The notes beneath the pieces are model-generated. The model searched no databases, was not told the origin of the DNA, and saw only the letters and a program-made list of their open reading frames with translations. A stretch of DNA of 41,793 nt from an uncultured Clostridia bacterium. Lineage in GTDB: Bacteria > Bacillota > Clostridia > Christensenellales > Aristaeellaceae. The DNA lies in assembly GCA_944362695.1 (NCBI GenBank), contig CALVTQ010000163.1, positions 1-41,793 of the forward strand, written 5' to 3'. Positions 8,598 to 15,826 of this stretch are shown here, piece after piece. Position numbers and translations under genes: made by a program. Positions within the stretch are counted from its first letter, which is position 1; each line of letters starts with the position of its first letter.

Positions 8598-8611
8598 AGA
8601 ACATATGTTCG
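8598..8611. promoter_or_regulatory. LexA (SOS) box
   Basis: On the minus strand the site reads CGAACATATGTTCT, with the perfect palindrome GAACATATGTTC at 8599-8610. It matches the Gram-positive LexA/DinR consensus CGAACRNRYGTTYG at all but the last base. The closest gene downstream is mraZ; the phosphoesterase gene ends about 270 bp away and is insulated by two terminators. I found no convincing small ORF starting next to the box. The rest of the 8538-8755 stretch shows no gene. Confidence 0.7.
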
Positions 8612-8755
8612 TATTTTATGGGCATAAGCACGCATTTCGGCCTCCCTTCGCCGCCACGAAGCCCTTTTTTCACCCTCGTCCCCGCCGCGCGCCCTCCCCC
8701 GACCGCCACAGTCGAAAATGAGAAGTGCACCTCCGCCGCGCCGCTTCCGGGCATC

Positions 8756-8788
8756 AAAAAAGCAGCCGCCCCGCATGGGGACAGCCGC
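8756..8788 (-). terminator. Second intrinsic terminator downstream of the phosphoesterase gene
   Basis: On the minus-strand RNA an 11-bp GC-rich stem (with G-U pairs and one bulged U) closes a 4-nt AUGC loop and runs into six U residues. The wobble pairs make it a good hairpin on this strand only. It lies about 45 bp beyond the first terminator and further isolates the dcw promoter from upstream transcription. Confidence 0.7.
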
Positions 8789-8834
8789 CCTTCGATTCGA
8801 TTTTCGCGCATGGTATGCCGCGCCGGTTTCCATG

Positions 8835-8867
8835 AAAAAAGACGCCCCGCAACGCGGAACGCCTTTC
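8835..8867 (-). terminator. Intrinsic terminator of the zinc-ribbon/phosphoesterase operon
   Basis: AAGGCGTTCCGC pairs with GCGGGGCGTCTT (12 bp with three G-U pairs, loop GTT), followed by a T-run, starting 10 bp after the phosphoesterase stop codon. Confidence 0.85.
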
Positions 8868-8876
8868 GTTTGATGT

Positions 8877-9596
8877 TCAGTTCGCGGTCTCGCCCGGCTC
8901 CATGACGATCTCGCGGAGCCTGAAGCCCAGCGCGTCGCAGGACACCAGATCGTATCGCACGCCTTCGTATACGCCACTGAAGCCGCGCTGCACGCTCGGG
9001 CCGTGCAGATGGCCGTAGACGCAATGCGAGACGCCGTACTGCGTAAGCAGCCTCGTGAACGCCGTGCCGGTCTTGAGCGTCTCCGGCAGCAGCGGCGGAT
9101 AATGCATCATCGCCACGATGGGCCGGCCCTGCGCCATCTTTGCCGCAGCGGCCAGCGACATATCCAGCCGCAGTGTCTCGCGGTTGTAGAGCTTCTCGTC
9201 CTGCGCGCTGGCGCCCTGCTGGGGAATCGCCCAGCCGCGTGTGCCGCAGATGACGGCCTCGCCCGCGTCGAACGCGTCGTTCTGTATGGCGAACATGTTT
9301 TGGGGCAGCCTCGTGCGCAGCTGCGTCAGCGAGGACCACCAGTAATCGTGGTTGCCGCGCAAAATGAGGATGCGCCCCGGAAGCTCCGCGATCCGCTCGA
9401 GGTCGCAAAGCGCCGCGTCCAGCTGCATCGCCCAGGAGATATCGCCCGGGATGAGCACGATGTCCTCGCCGCTCACCCGCGCGCGCCAGTCCTCACAGAT
9501 GCGCTCGAAGTGGTTTTCCCAGTGCGCGCCGAAGATATCCATCGGCTTTTTGTCCCCGCCGGGCAGGTGCAGATCGCCGATTGCAAAGATCTTCAA
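8877..9596 (-). CDS. Calcineurin-like metallophosphoesterase
   Basis: A cytoplasmic two-metal phosphoesterase of 239 residues; the substrate is unknown. The metal-binding signature blocks appear in order: GDLHL (7-11), GDISWAMQL (about 51-59), LRGNHDYWW (about 78-86), MMHYPPLLP (about 151) and GHLHG (about 180-184). The start is a TTG with GAGG 7 nt upstream. The gene lies 18 bp after the zinc-ribbon gene and is probably co-transcribed with it. No signal peptide or membrane segment is seen. Confidence 0.92.
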   Translation of the reverse strand: MKIFAIGDLHLPGGDKKPMDIFGAHWENHFERICEDWRARVSGEDIVLIPGDISWAMQLDAALCDLERIAELPGRILILRGNHDYWWSSLTQLRTRLPQNMFAIQNDAFDAGEAVICGTRGWAIPQQGASAQDEKLYNRETLRLDMSLAAAAKMAQGRPIVAMMHYPPLLPETLKTGTAFTRLLTQYGVSHCVYGHLHGPSVQRGFSGVYEGVRYDLVSCDALGFRLREIVMEPGETAN

Positions 9597-9614
9597 ATGC
9601 CCACCTCGCGCCGC

Positions 9615-10016
9615 TCAATCATTCTCGTCTTCGTCCTCGTCCTCGTTCTCCTCGGCCTCCCGGCTCTTCTCCTCCTCGAGGGAGATCTGCTCGCCGATCT
9701 CCGAGGGGATATCCTCCGGCATGGCGTCCAGCTCGATCTCCTCCATCTCGCTGACGTCCTCCATATCCAGCGAGACGTCGGGCGCCTGAGCGTCGTCGTC
9801 GGCATCCACGCGCAGGCCCTGCTGCTGGTTCATCTCCTTGTAGCACATGAGGCAGACGTCCTTGCCGGGCATCACGGGGTTCTCGTTGCAGATCGAGCAA
9901 AGCTCAAAGGGATCGTCGTGGGACTCGCCCTTCATTTCGCGCTTGCAGACGGAGCAGTACTGCTCCTCCTCACGGATGTAATTGAGTTCACATCTCGGAC
10001 ACTTGATAAAGCCCAT
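9615..10016 (-). CDS. Small zinc-ribbon protein with an acidic tail
   Basis: A protein of 133 residues starting at the ATG at 10016, which has AGGAGG 7 nt upstream; a longer reading to 10064 would run through the promoter. Four CxxC pairs (CPRC, CSVC, CSIC, CLMC) within the first 75 residues should hold two zinc ions. The rest is strongly acidic and ends in ENEDEDEDEND, likely disordered. I do not recognise a named family. It leads a two-gene operon with the phosphoesterase and diverges from the CAP-domain gene. A nucleic-acid-binding or adaptor role is possible but unsupported. Confidence 0.85.
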   Translation of the reverse strand: MGFIKCPRCELNYIREEEQYCSVCKREMKGESHDDPFELCSICNENPVMPGKDVCLMCYKEMNQQQGLRVDADDDAQAPDVSLDMEDVSEMEEIELDAMPEDIPSEIGEQISLEEEKSREAEENEDEDEDEND

Positions 10017-10035
10017 AGGCCATCCTCCTGATTTA

Positions 10036-10064
10036 CGTATATTTCCATGGCATTGGCCTGCCAA
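10036..10064 (-). promoter_or_regulatory. Promoter of the zinc-ribbon/phosphoesterase operon
   Basis: TTGGCA (10064-10059) and TATACG (10041-10036) lie 17 bp apart on the minus strand. The -35 region is part of the 5-2-5 inverted repeat TTGGCCTGCCAA at 10053-10064, which could be a regulator site. Confidence 0.5.
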
Positions 10065-10069
10065 TTTGA

Positions 10070-10099
10070 TTGCGGTTTGCGCCGTGCGTGCGCTACACT
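10070..10099 (+). promoter_or_regulatory. Possible promoter of the CAP-domain gene
   Basis: TTGCGG and TACACT are spaced 18 bp, about 50 nt before the start codon. The 10-bp palindrome GAACCGGTTC at about 10105-10114 follows just downstream of the expected start site. The match is weak. Confidence 0.35.
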
Positions 10100-10150
10100 A
10101 TGCCCGAACCGGTTCTTTTTCATCGCCAGATAAAGCAAGGAGGCACATTT

Positions 10151-10645
10151 ATGCACAAGTTTGTCACCGGTTGTCTTGCGGCGCTTCTCGTCGTGACCTT
10201 ATTCGCCGCGGGCGCGCATGCCGCCGAAGATATCCGGCTCGTCGCACATTATACATCAGCTTCCCTGTCTATGCAAGAGCAAGTAGCAGGAAATATGCTA
10301 AATTTGGACCGCGCACGCTATGATTTGCCATCTCTTGCGCTCGACCCGGAGCTCTGCCGCATCGCGCGCATCAAATCCGAGGACATGCGCGACCATCATT
10401 ATTTCGCCCACACCTCGCCCACGTACGGCGACGTGCGCGCCATGCTGACCGCCTTCGGTTACGATTACAACGCCGCGGGCGAGAACATCGCCCATCACGC
10501 AACCGCCGAGAAATGCCAGGCGGCGTTCCTCTCATCGCCGGGCCACAGGCGCAACATCATGAACAAATCCTATAAGAAATTCGGCGTCGGCATCGCCGTG
10601 GACGCGCAGGGCTTCATCTACATGACGCAGATCTTCGTGCGCTGA
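10151..10645 (+). CDS. Secreted CAP/SCP-domain protein
   Basis: An extracytoplasmic protein of 164 residues from the CAP superfamily. The ATG at 10151 has AAGGAGG upstream. Residues 1-24 form a signal peptide with a likely cut after AHA. The CAP core follows: MLNLDRARYDLPSLALDPEL, then SEDMRDHHYFAHTSPTYGD, GENIAH and FLSSPGHRRNIMNKSYKKFG, ending in the short YMTQIFVR strand. It matches the YkwD-like single-domain proteins of spore formers. The biochemical role of bacterial CAP proteins is not settled. It is the only plus-strand gene in the left 30 kb and its end nearly touches the end of the convergent 71-aa gene. Confidence 0.93.
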   Translation: MHKFVTGCLAALLVVTLFAAGAHAAEDIRLVAHYTSASLSMQEQVAGNMLNLDRARYDLPSLALDPELCRIARIKSEDMRDHHYFAHTSPTYGDVRAMLTAFGYDYNAAGENIAHHATAEKCQAAFLSSPGHRRNIMNKSYKKFGVGIAVDAQGFIYMTQIFVR

Positions 10646-10647
10646 CG

Positions 10648-10863
10648 TCATTTCCCCGCCGGGCCCCAGTTTTTGAGCTTCGGGCTGCGCACGGCGAACA
10701 TGGGCTTCCTGCCCGCGCCGGGCCGCCAGCTCGCACGCGCATGCGCCAGCGCGCCGAAGCCCCGTTTCGGCTCCTTCGCCGGGAGCATCGCCGCCTCGAT
10801 GGGCGTGAGCGCGGGGTGAAACACGATATCCGGCAGGCTCTGCCGGTCGATTGTCTTTTTCAT
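10648..10863 (-). CDS. Unrecognised 71-aa basic protein
   Basis: A small ORF beginning MKKTIDRQSLPDIVFHPALT with GGAGGG 8 nt before its ATG. It is basic and rich in proline, alanine and glycine, ending PMFAVRSPKLKNWGPAGK, with no signal peptide or transmembrane segment. I recognise no family. It lies 49 bp after holA, in the place where rpsT often follows holA, but it does not resemble S20. Its binding site is inside the hairpin at 10868-10904. The start signal and fit between neighbours support a real gene; its short length leaves doubt. Confidence 0.6.
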   Translation of the reverse strand: MKKTIDRQSLPDIVFHPALTPIEAAMLPAKEPKRGFGALAHARASWRPGAGRKPMFAVRSPKLKNWGPAGK

Positions 10864-10867
10864 ACAG

Positions 10868-10904
10868 CAATCCCTCCTGCTTCATCGTATGCAAAGAGGG
10901 ATTG
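10868..10904 (-). other. Hairpin enclosing the ribosome binding site of the 71-aa gene
   Basis: CAATCCCTC/GAGGGATTG (9 bp) plus an inner TGC/GCA segment close a 10-nt loop. On the minus-strand RNA the GGAGGG binding site of the next gene is in the 3' arm. It could limit translation, or act as a terminator for the plus-strand CAP gene, whose RNA would continue into a T-rich tail. The loop resembles that of the hairpin at 39549-39583. Confidence 0.55.
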
Positions 10905-10912
10905 TCTGTTCT

Positions 10913-11938
10913 TCATTTGTTCTGCGACGCCATCAGAAGCAGCATCAGCCGCTCGAGCGCCGCGTCCTCGCGCATCCGGCCGCTCTTGATGTCGTAGTCC
11001 GTCTTCACGCAGTTCTCCACCTGCTCGTGCAGCTGCGCGTACGTGCGCCTGCCGACCTGCCGCATCAGCCTGTTCATCGCAAAGGACGGCACGCCCAGCG
11101 TCTTCATCATCTGCCCCTGCGGCATGCGCTGCGCCTGCATCGCCGCCAGATACATCATCTGCCGGTAATGCCGCGTGATCATCGCGAGGATGCCGATTCT
11201 CTGCTCCCCGCCGCTCAAAAGCACGCTAAGCAGCCGGAACGCATCCTGCGCCCTCGCCTCGGACAGCGCGTCCACCATCGCGAAGACCGTACACTCCGCC
11301 GTGTGCGTGGCGACCTTTTCAATGTCCTCGCCGGTGATCTCCTCGCGCCCGTCCGCGTAGGCCGCCAGCTTGGCCAGCTCGCCGCCCAGCAGCGTGAGGT
11401 CGCGCCCGCTCGTGAACGCCAGCTGCTCGCACGCCTCGCGGCTCATGCGCTTGCCCATCGGCCGCAGCGTCTGGTTCATCCATTTGTAGAGCTGCACGTC
11501 GTCAAGCGGTTCAAAGCTCACCGCGCCCGGCAGCTTTGCCAGCGCCGCCGCGAGCTTCTTGCGCTTGTCGATCGCCGTCCCCGCGTCAAACACGAGCACC
11601 GTGCTCGGCGGCACATGGCCGATGTAGTCAAGCAGCAGCGCGCTCTCCTGCGCCTCGTCCTTGGCCTTGCCCGCCGCCAGCAGCGCGCAGTCCCGCACAA
11701 TAATCAGCCTGTAATCGCTCATCATCGGCAGCGTCTCGCAGCTCTCGATGATGCTCTGCGCCGGCGCATTGCTCAGCACCGTGCGGTTCATGCTCTCAAG
11801 CCCGGGCATCAGCGTCTTTTTTTCAAGCGCCTCCAGCGCGCTCCTGCGGATGTGCGCCTCCGGGCCGCTGAACAGGTAGACGTTTCGCACCGTCCCGGCC
11901 TTCAGCTCCTCAAAGAACGCCTGATGATCCATCCTCAT
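10913..11938 (-). CDS. holA: DNA polymerase III delta subunit (clamp loader)
   Basis: Clamp-loader subunit that opens the sliding clamp for the replicative polymerase. It has 341 residues. Hallmarks are an N-terminal VRNVYLFSGPEAHIRRSALE block, the central strand STVLVFDAGTAIDKRKKL, and a C-terminal helical domain with SGGEQRIGILAMITRHYRQM and GVPSFAMNRLMRQ, typical of bacterial delta. The gene overlaps the 3' end of the GerMN lipoprotein gene by 29 bp, so translation is probably coupled. ATG codons at 11938 and 11932 are both possible starts; GGTGG spacing slightly favours the second. Confidence 0.92.
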   Translation of the reverse strand: MRMDHQAFFEELKAGTVRNVYLFSGPEAHIRRSALEALEKKTLMPGLESMNRTVLSNAPAQSIIESCETLPMMSDYRLIIVRDCALLAAGKAKDEAQESALLLDYIGHVPPSTVLVFDAGTAIDKRKKLAAALAKLPGAVSFEPLDDVQLYKWMNQTLRPMGKRMSREACEQLAFTSGRDLTLLGGELAKLAAYADGREEITGEDIEKVATHTAECTVFAMVDALSEARAQDAFRLLSVLLSGGEQRIGILAMITRHYRQMMYLAAMQAQRMPQGQMMKTLGVPSFAMNRLMRQVGRRTYAQLHEQVENCVKTDYDIKSGRMREDAALERLMLLLMASQNK

Positions 11939-13454
11939 TCACCACCAATCCCGGGTTGCGCATGAACGTGCCGCGCATCTCAAGCCCGCCGGCCAGCGTC
12001 TGCACCTGCTGCCCCTCGAAGAAGAACGCGGCCTGCTGCGGCCCGTCCCCCTGCGTCAGCGCGTTGACCATCGCGTAGACCGCTGCCCGCTCCCTGCGCG
12101 GGGACAGCGAGCTGAGCGCGCCCGCGAAGTCCTTCGAAAGGTTCACAGCGACCACATCCTGCCCGACGTGCACGGCGATCACGTCCGATTCCGTCAGCCC
12201 CATCGGCAGGCACGCCTCGCCCGTCTGCTGGCCCAGCTCCATGAGCGCCGAGAGCCGCGCGCGCGGGCTGTGCTGCGCATCGTGCGCTAATGCGTACAGC
12301 GCGGGCACGAGCTTTCCGCTGACGGGATCGAGCTTGTAAAGCTCCGCCAACGCGCCGTAATAGGGCGAAAAATCCGCGCGGGTGGCGATCGTCTGCGCAA
12401 ACTCGACGGGCATGCCGTCGGGCGTCTGCGCCGCATCCAGCGACGTGACAACCTTCCCGCCGATGCTCACGCGCACGCCCTCCACGCCCGGCACAAAGCC
12501 CATCAGCGTGTCCGTCAGCATCGCGATATAGATGCCGCGCGTCAGCCCCGCGCCCGTGAGCGCCTCGTCGAGCTCCGCATCGAACCGGATGTCAATCGCG
12601 CGGTATGCGCCGTCCTCCGTGCGCGTGATCTCCGGCATTTCGGTGATGTAGTCCATCGGCGCAGGCACCTCCGCCGCCGTCATCGGGCCGCTCGCGCCGC
12701 CGCCCAGCTCGCCCAGCAGCGTATACAGGCAGTCGATCGGCGTCAGCTTCGCGTAGCGGATCGTGCGCACCTCCGGCAGCAGATACCGGCCGTCCGCCGA
12801 CGGGAAATACAGCGTCGTGACGAGCGCCGCCTCCTGTCCGCTCTGGTATTGCGCCATGATCCGCTCGTACTGCGCCGCCGCGTTCGTCTCCTCATCCGCC
12901 GTCAGCGTCCCGACCGGCAGCGTGCCGCCCAAATCGAGGCCCTCCTCACGCCCGCCGATGAGCACATTGACATAGCTCACCTGCGAAAACTCCGTCAGCG
13001 TCCCGGTGATCGCGCGGCGCACGACGTAGAGCGTCTCCTGCGGCAGCTCGCGGGCGCGTGCGGGCAGGTTGACCGTCGCCACGCCGCCAGAGATTTCCAG
13101 CATACGGGCCGGCCTGCCCTCGCCCACATCGGGCCATGTGACGCCTGTCTCGCCCTCGATGGGGCCGCTCAGCAGCGCCTCGAGCGCCGCATAGGGCAGC
13201 GCCTCCACGCCCGCCGCACGGATTTCACGCAGCACAGGCCGAAGCGTCGTCCCGCTCTCGTCGAGCATCCACAGCGGCACCGTCGCGCTGACCTCGTCAA
13301 AGCCGTCCCGTGCCAGAGCCTGTGCGTGCGCTTCAATGGGGATTTCGGTGAGATCCTCCATCTCGCGCTCCTCGACGAAGTCCATGCATCCGCCGAGTAA
13401 AGCCGCCAGCATCGCGAGCATGGCCGTCATCGCAAGCCTCTTTTTGATGTTCAC
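11910..13454 (-). CDS. GerM-like lipoprotein with three GerMN-type domains
   Basis: An envelope lipoprotein of 514 residues. The GTG at 13454 has AGGAGG 7 nt upstream. The signal peptide ends in the lipobox LLGGC, lipidated Cys at residue 23. Three GerMN-like units follow, each with a 'leucine-rich helix, VNL strand, helix, VxIGGxxV strand' pattern: about 75-190, 235-350 and 395-500. The protein closes with MRGTFMRNPGLV, close to the end of Bacillus GerM. GerM is needed in sporulation and germination and stabilises a forespore channel; that role here is inferred. Its partner upstream also has a GerMN domain. Confidence 0.82.
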   Translation of the reverse strand: MNIKKRLAMTAMLAMLAALLGGCMDFVEEREMEDLTEIPIEAHAQALARDGFDEVSATVPLWMLDESGTTLRPVLREIRAAGVEALPYAALEALLSGPIEGETGVTWPDVGEGRPARMLEISGGVATVNLPARARELPQETLYVVRRAITGTLTEFSQVSYVNVLIGGREEGLDLGGTLPVGTLTADEETNAAAQYERIMAQYQSGQEAALVTTLYFPSADGRYLLPEVRTIRYAKLTPIDCLYTLLGELGGGASGPMTAAEVPAPMDYITEMPEITRTEDGAYRAIDIRFDAELDEALTGAGLTRGIYIAMLTDTLMGFVPGVEGVRVSIGGKVVTSLDAAQTPDGMPVEFAQTIATRADFSPYYGALAELYKLDPVSGKLVPALYALAHDAQHSPRARLSALMELGQQTGEACLPMGLTESDVIAVHVGQDVVAVNLSKDFAGALSSLSPRRERAAVYAMVNALTQGDGPQQAAFFFEGQQVQTLAGGLEMRGTFMRNPGLVVNEDGSSGVL

Positions 13455-13498
13455 AATCCGGCCTCCTCTCCGCCGCACGGCTCATTGTTTATGCTATC

Positions 13499-14509
13499 TC
13501 AGTCCCGCACCATCAGCGCGTTCAGCGTGTCAAACCCGAGCGCCCAGTTGTCCTCCCGGCGCACGAGCGGCACAGACTCGCGCGCAATGTCCGCCTCGCT
13601 GCCCGCCGCGCGGATCGACGCATCGAGCACGACCGTGCATCGCGTGCCGTCCACGTCGACATTGCCCGGCGTGACCTCGTAGTCGATCAGCGTCGCGTCC
13701 GCCGCGCGCATCGTCGCCTCGAACTCGCTCATCGTGGGCATCTCGCCCTCCTCGTCCGGCACGATCAGCGCATAGAGCGACGCCCAGTCGCGCGCCTTCC
13801 ACGCCTCCATCGCCAGGCTCATCACCTTCTGCGGCGTCAGCAGGATGCTCTCGTTGCGCCCGCACGGGGCGAGCACGATGCTCGCATCCTGCGTGTCCGT
13901 GTCGAGCATGTACATCGGGATGCGCTGGGGCACGTCATCGTCCGTCTCGGCGACGTAGATCTGCACGCGCTGATAGCGCCCGTTCTCCGTGAGCGCCGCG
14001 ACGATGGATTCAACGCCCAGCCTGCGCCGCAGCGCCGCTTCTTCGCGCCATTGCGCGATGTCCTCCCATCCGTCGGGCGCGCCGTCCGGCCTGCCCAAAA
14101 AGTCCGCGCTGAGCGTGACGTGGGCGATGCTGCCGTCGCCGGAGACCGACAGCACGCGCGTGCCCTGCGGGAAGACGCCGCTCAAGCGCTCGCGCGCCGC
14201 GTCCGGCCCTTCGACAAGCAGCGTCACCGTGCGCATGGCGATCGTCTCCTCGCGCCGGATGTCCATCATCACGCGCTGCGCGCCGAGGTAAGTCGTCTCG
14301 CCATAGCGGTAATACAGCGTCACGGCGACCATGTCCTCCGTGCTCGTGCTGCCCATTTGCAGCGTGTATTCGCTGCGCTGCGCGGCTGCCTGCTCGTCTT
14401 GGGCGGGAAGCAGGGAGACGGCGGCGTCCGCGATTTCCTGCCTGATGTGCGGCTCGCCCAGCACGATCAGCGCGCCGGTCAATACCGCGCAGGCCACGGC
14501 CTTCTTCAC
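13499..14509 (-). CDS. Exported protein with one GerMN domain and an NTF2-like C-terminus
   Basis: It has 336 residues from a GTG with GGAG upstream. The N-terminus KKAVACAVLTGALIVLG is a signal peptide or anchor without a clear lipobox. A GerMN unit covers about 50-190 (RTVTLLVEGPDAARERLSGV, then SIAHVTLSADF, then YQRVQIYV). The C-terminal 110 residues resemble an NTF2-like lumenal domain (MEAWKARDWASLYALI ... CTVVLDASI ... NWALGFDTL). It sits immediately before the larger GerMN lipoprotein in the same operon. Paired GerMN genes suggest a joint envelope structure; the exact role is unknown. Confidence 0.75.
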   Translation of the reverse strand: MKKAVACAVLTGALIVLGEPHIRQEIADAAVSLLPAQDEQAAAQRSEYTLQMGSTSTEDMVAVTLYYRYGETTYLGAQRVMMDIRREETIAMRTVTLLVEGPDAARERLSGVFPQGTRVLSVSGDGSIAHVTLSADFLGRPDGAPDGWEDIAQWREEAALRRRLGVESIVAALTENGRYQRVQIYVAETDDDVPQRIPMYMLDTDTQDASIVLAPCGRNESILLTPQKVMSLAMEAWKARDWASLYALIVPDEEGEMPTMSEFEATMRAADATLIDYEVTPGNVDVDGTRCTVVLDASIRAAGSEADIARESVPLVRREDNWALGFDTLNALMVRD

Positions 14510-14530
14510 GCCCGTCTCCCTCCCTTCGCT

Positions 14531-15466
14531 TTATTGAACCTTCGGGTTCCTGCGCCTGCGATGCTCGCCCTGCGGGTTCTCCTGCTCGGGCTTGGGCGCA
14601 TCTTTCTGATTTTTCTGATTTTTCCGCTCGGCGGCTTCCTTTTTGGCGGTCTCCTTCGCGGTCTTCTGCGCCTCACGCCGTGCCTTTTCGGCCTTGCTGC
14701 GGGCCTCCCTGGCCGCCTTGCGCTCGTCCTTCTGGCGCTTGATCTCCGCATCCGCGCGCTCGATGTCCTCCGGACGAACCAGCGGCTCGACGAAGCCGTA
14801 ATACGCCGGGAACGCGCGCTCGAGCGAGCGGCCCATCAGCGACGTGTCGCGTGCGCCGGTTTCCCGCTCGTCAAAGCCGAAAGGCTTGGGAATCGCCGCC
14901 GCCAGCGCCTCGCACATCTCCGCGTTCGGCCGGAAGACGCACGCCTTGCGCCGCCCGTTTTCCTCGTAGACGGCGACATGGCCCAGCTTCCTGTCCGTGC
15001 GCCTGCCCGCAATGACGCGCGCCAGATGCGCCGAGAACAGGCTCGCCAAAAACGCCGCACGCATGGCAAGAGGCGTCTTGCATGCCGGATCGATCACCGT
15101 CACCTGCTTATAGGAGAGCTTGAGCCGCTCCGCCGCGTAGACGGGCCGCAGGCTGACGATGCTCGAAAGCGGGATCTCGACGACGGTCGTCGTGCTGTCG
15201 CCGAGCCTGCGCTCCAAAACGAGCGTCTCCTGCTTGAGCGTGTAGACGTGGCTGGCCACCGTGCGGCGCATGAAGCCCACCAGCAGCCAGATCGCGTACA
15301 GGTAGAACGCGATGCTGATGAGCCCAACGCCCGTCGCCTTGATGAGCAGGTTGACGATGATCTGCGCGAGCGCCAGACGCAGCACGACCGACGCCACGGC
15401 CAGCAGAAATGTCTTGCCGTTTAATGCCTTGGCCGCGTCCCTCTGGCGAAAAATGATCTCTTCCAT
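14531..15466 (-). CDS. Two-helix membrane protein with a bPH-like domain and a charged tail
   Basis: A membrane protein of 311 residues. Two transmembrane helices lie at about 19-42 and 48-66, followed at once by a beta-rich segment (VYTLKQETLVLERRL ... VVEIPLSSIVSLRPV) that resembles bacterial PH domains of YdbT-type proteins. The region 150-190 has more beta structure. The last 75 residues are a Lys/Arg/Glu/Ala-rich, probably coiled or disordered cytoplasmic tail. GGGAGA precedes the ATG. I recognise no named orthologue. It lies between the acidic 113-aa gene and the GerMN pair in a tightly packed operon. Confidence 0.75.
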   Translation of the reverse strand: MEEIIFRQRDAAKALNGKTFLLAVASVVLRLALAQIIVNLLIKATGVGLISIAFYLYAIWLLVGFMRRTVASHVYTLKQETLVLERRLGDSTTTVVEIPLSSIVSLRPVYAAERLKLSYKQVTVIDPACKTPLAMRAAFLASLFSAHLARVIAGRRTDRKLGHVAVYEENGRRKACVFRPNAEMCEALAAAIPKPFGFDERETGARDTSLMGRSLERAFPAYYGFVEPLVRPEDIERADAEIKRQKDERKAAREARSKAEKARREAQKTAKETAKKEAAERKNQKNQKDAPKPEQENPQGEHRRRRNPKVQ

Positions 15467-15484
15467 CGTGTCTCTCCCCGCGCG

Positions 15485-15826
15485 TCAATCCGCCTGCATC
15501 AGGCCGCTTTCTTCCATAAAGTCCTGCTGCGCGTCCATGTAGCTGTCCAGCATCTGGGCCAGCATGCCGATCTCGCGCTCGTCGCTCATGCCCGCCGCCA
15601 AAACGTCGAGCAGAGCCTCGAACGCGTCGTCATCGTCGTATTCGCCGTCGCCCATCAGGCCGTCCTCGCCGATCACACCGGTTTCTTCCATATATTGCAT
15701 ATCGGCGTCGATGGCCCGGCGGATGAACGCGGTAAGCTCATCCGCCGGCATCTTGAAGCCATCCTTGCGCATGGCTTTGGCGATATACTCGACCGCTGCC
15801 TGCGCGTCGTAGCCCTCCATCATCAC
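15485..15826 (-). CDS. Acidic 113-aa protein of unknown function
   Basis: A small acidic, mostly helical protein with a DGEYDDDDAFEALLDVL segment near residues 60-76. Its start (GTG, then two in-frame ATGs) overlaps the pepF stop by 4 bp, with AGGAGG inside the pepF end, so it is translationally coupled to pepF. There is no signal peptide, membrane segment or cysteine. I do not recognise a family. Confidence 0.75.
   Translation of the reverse strand: MMMEGYDAQAAVEYIAKAMRKDGFKMPADELTAFIRRAIDADMQYMEETGVIGEDGLMGDGEYDDDDAFEALLDVLAAGMSDEREIGMLAQMLDSYMDAQQDFMEESGLMQAD

Noticed and set aside
8618-8905. A 95-codon plus-strand frame starting just after the LexA box, considered as an SOS-induced small protein
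   Set aside because: It has no ribosome binding site, runs through two minus-strand terminators into the phosphoesterase gene, and has shadow-like composition.
10648-10863. Ribosomal protein S20 (rpsT) after holA
   Set aside because: The position fits but the sequence lacks the Lys-rich helical pattern of S20.
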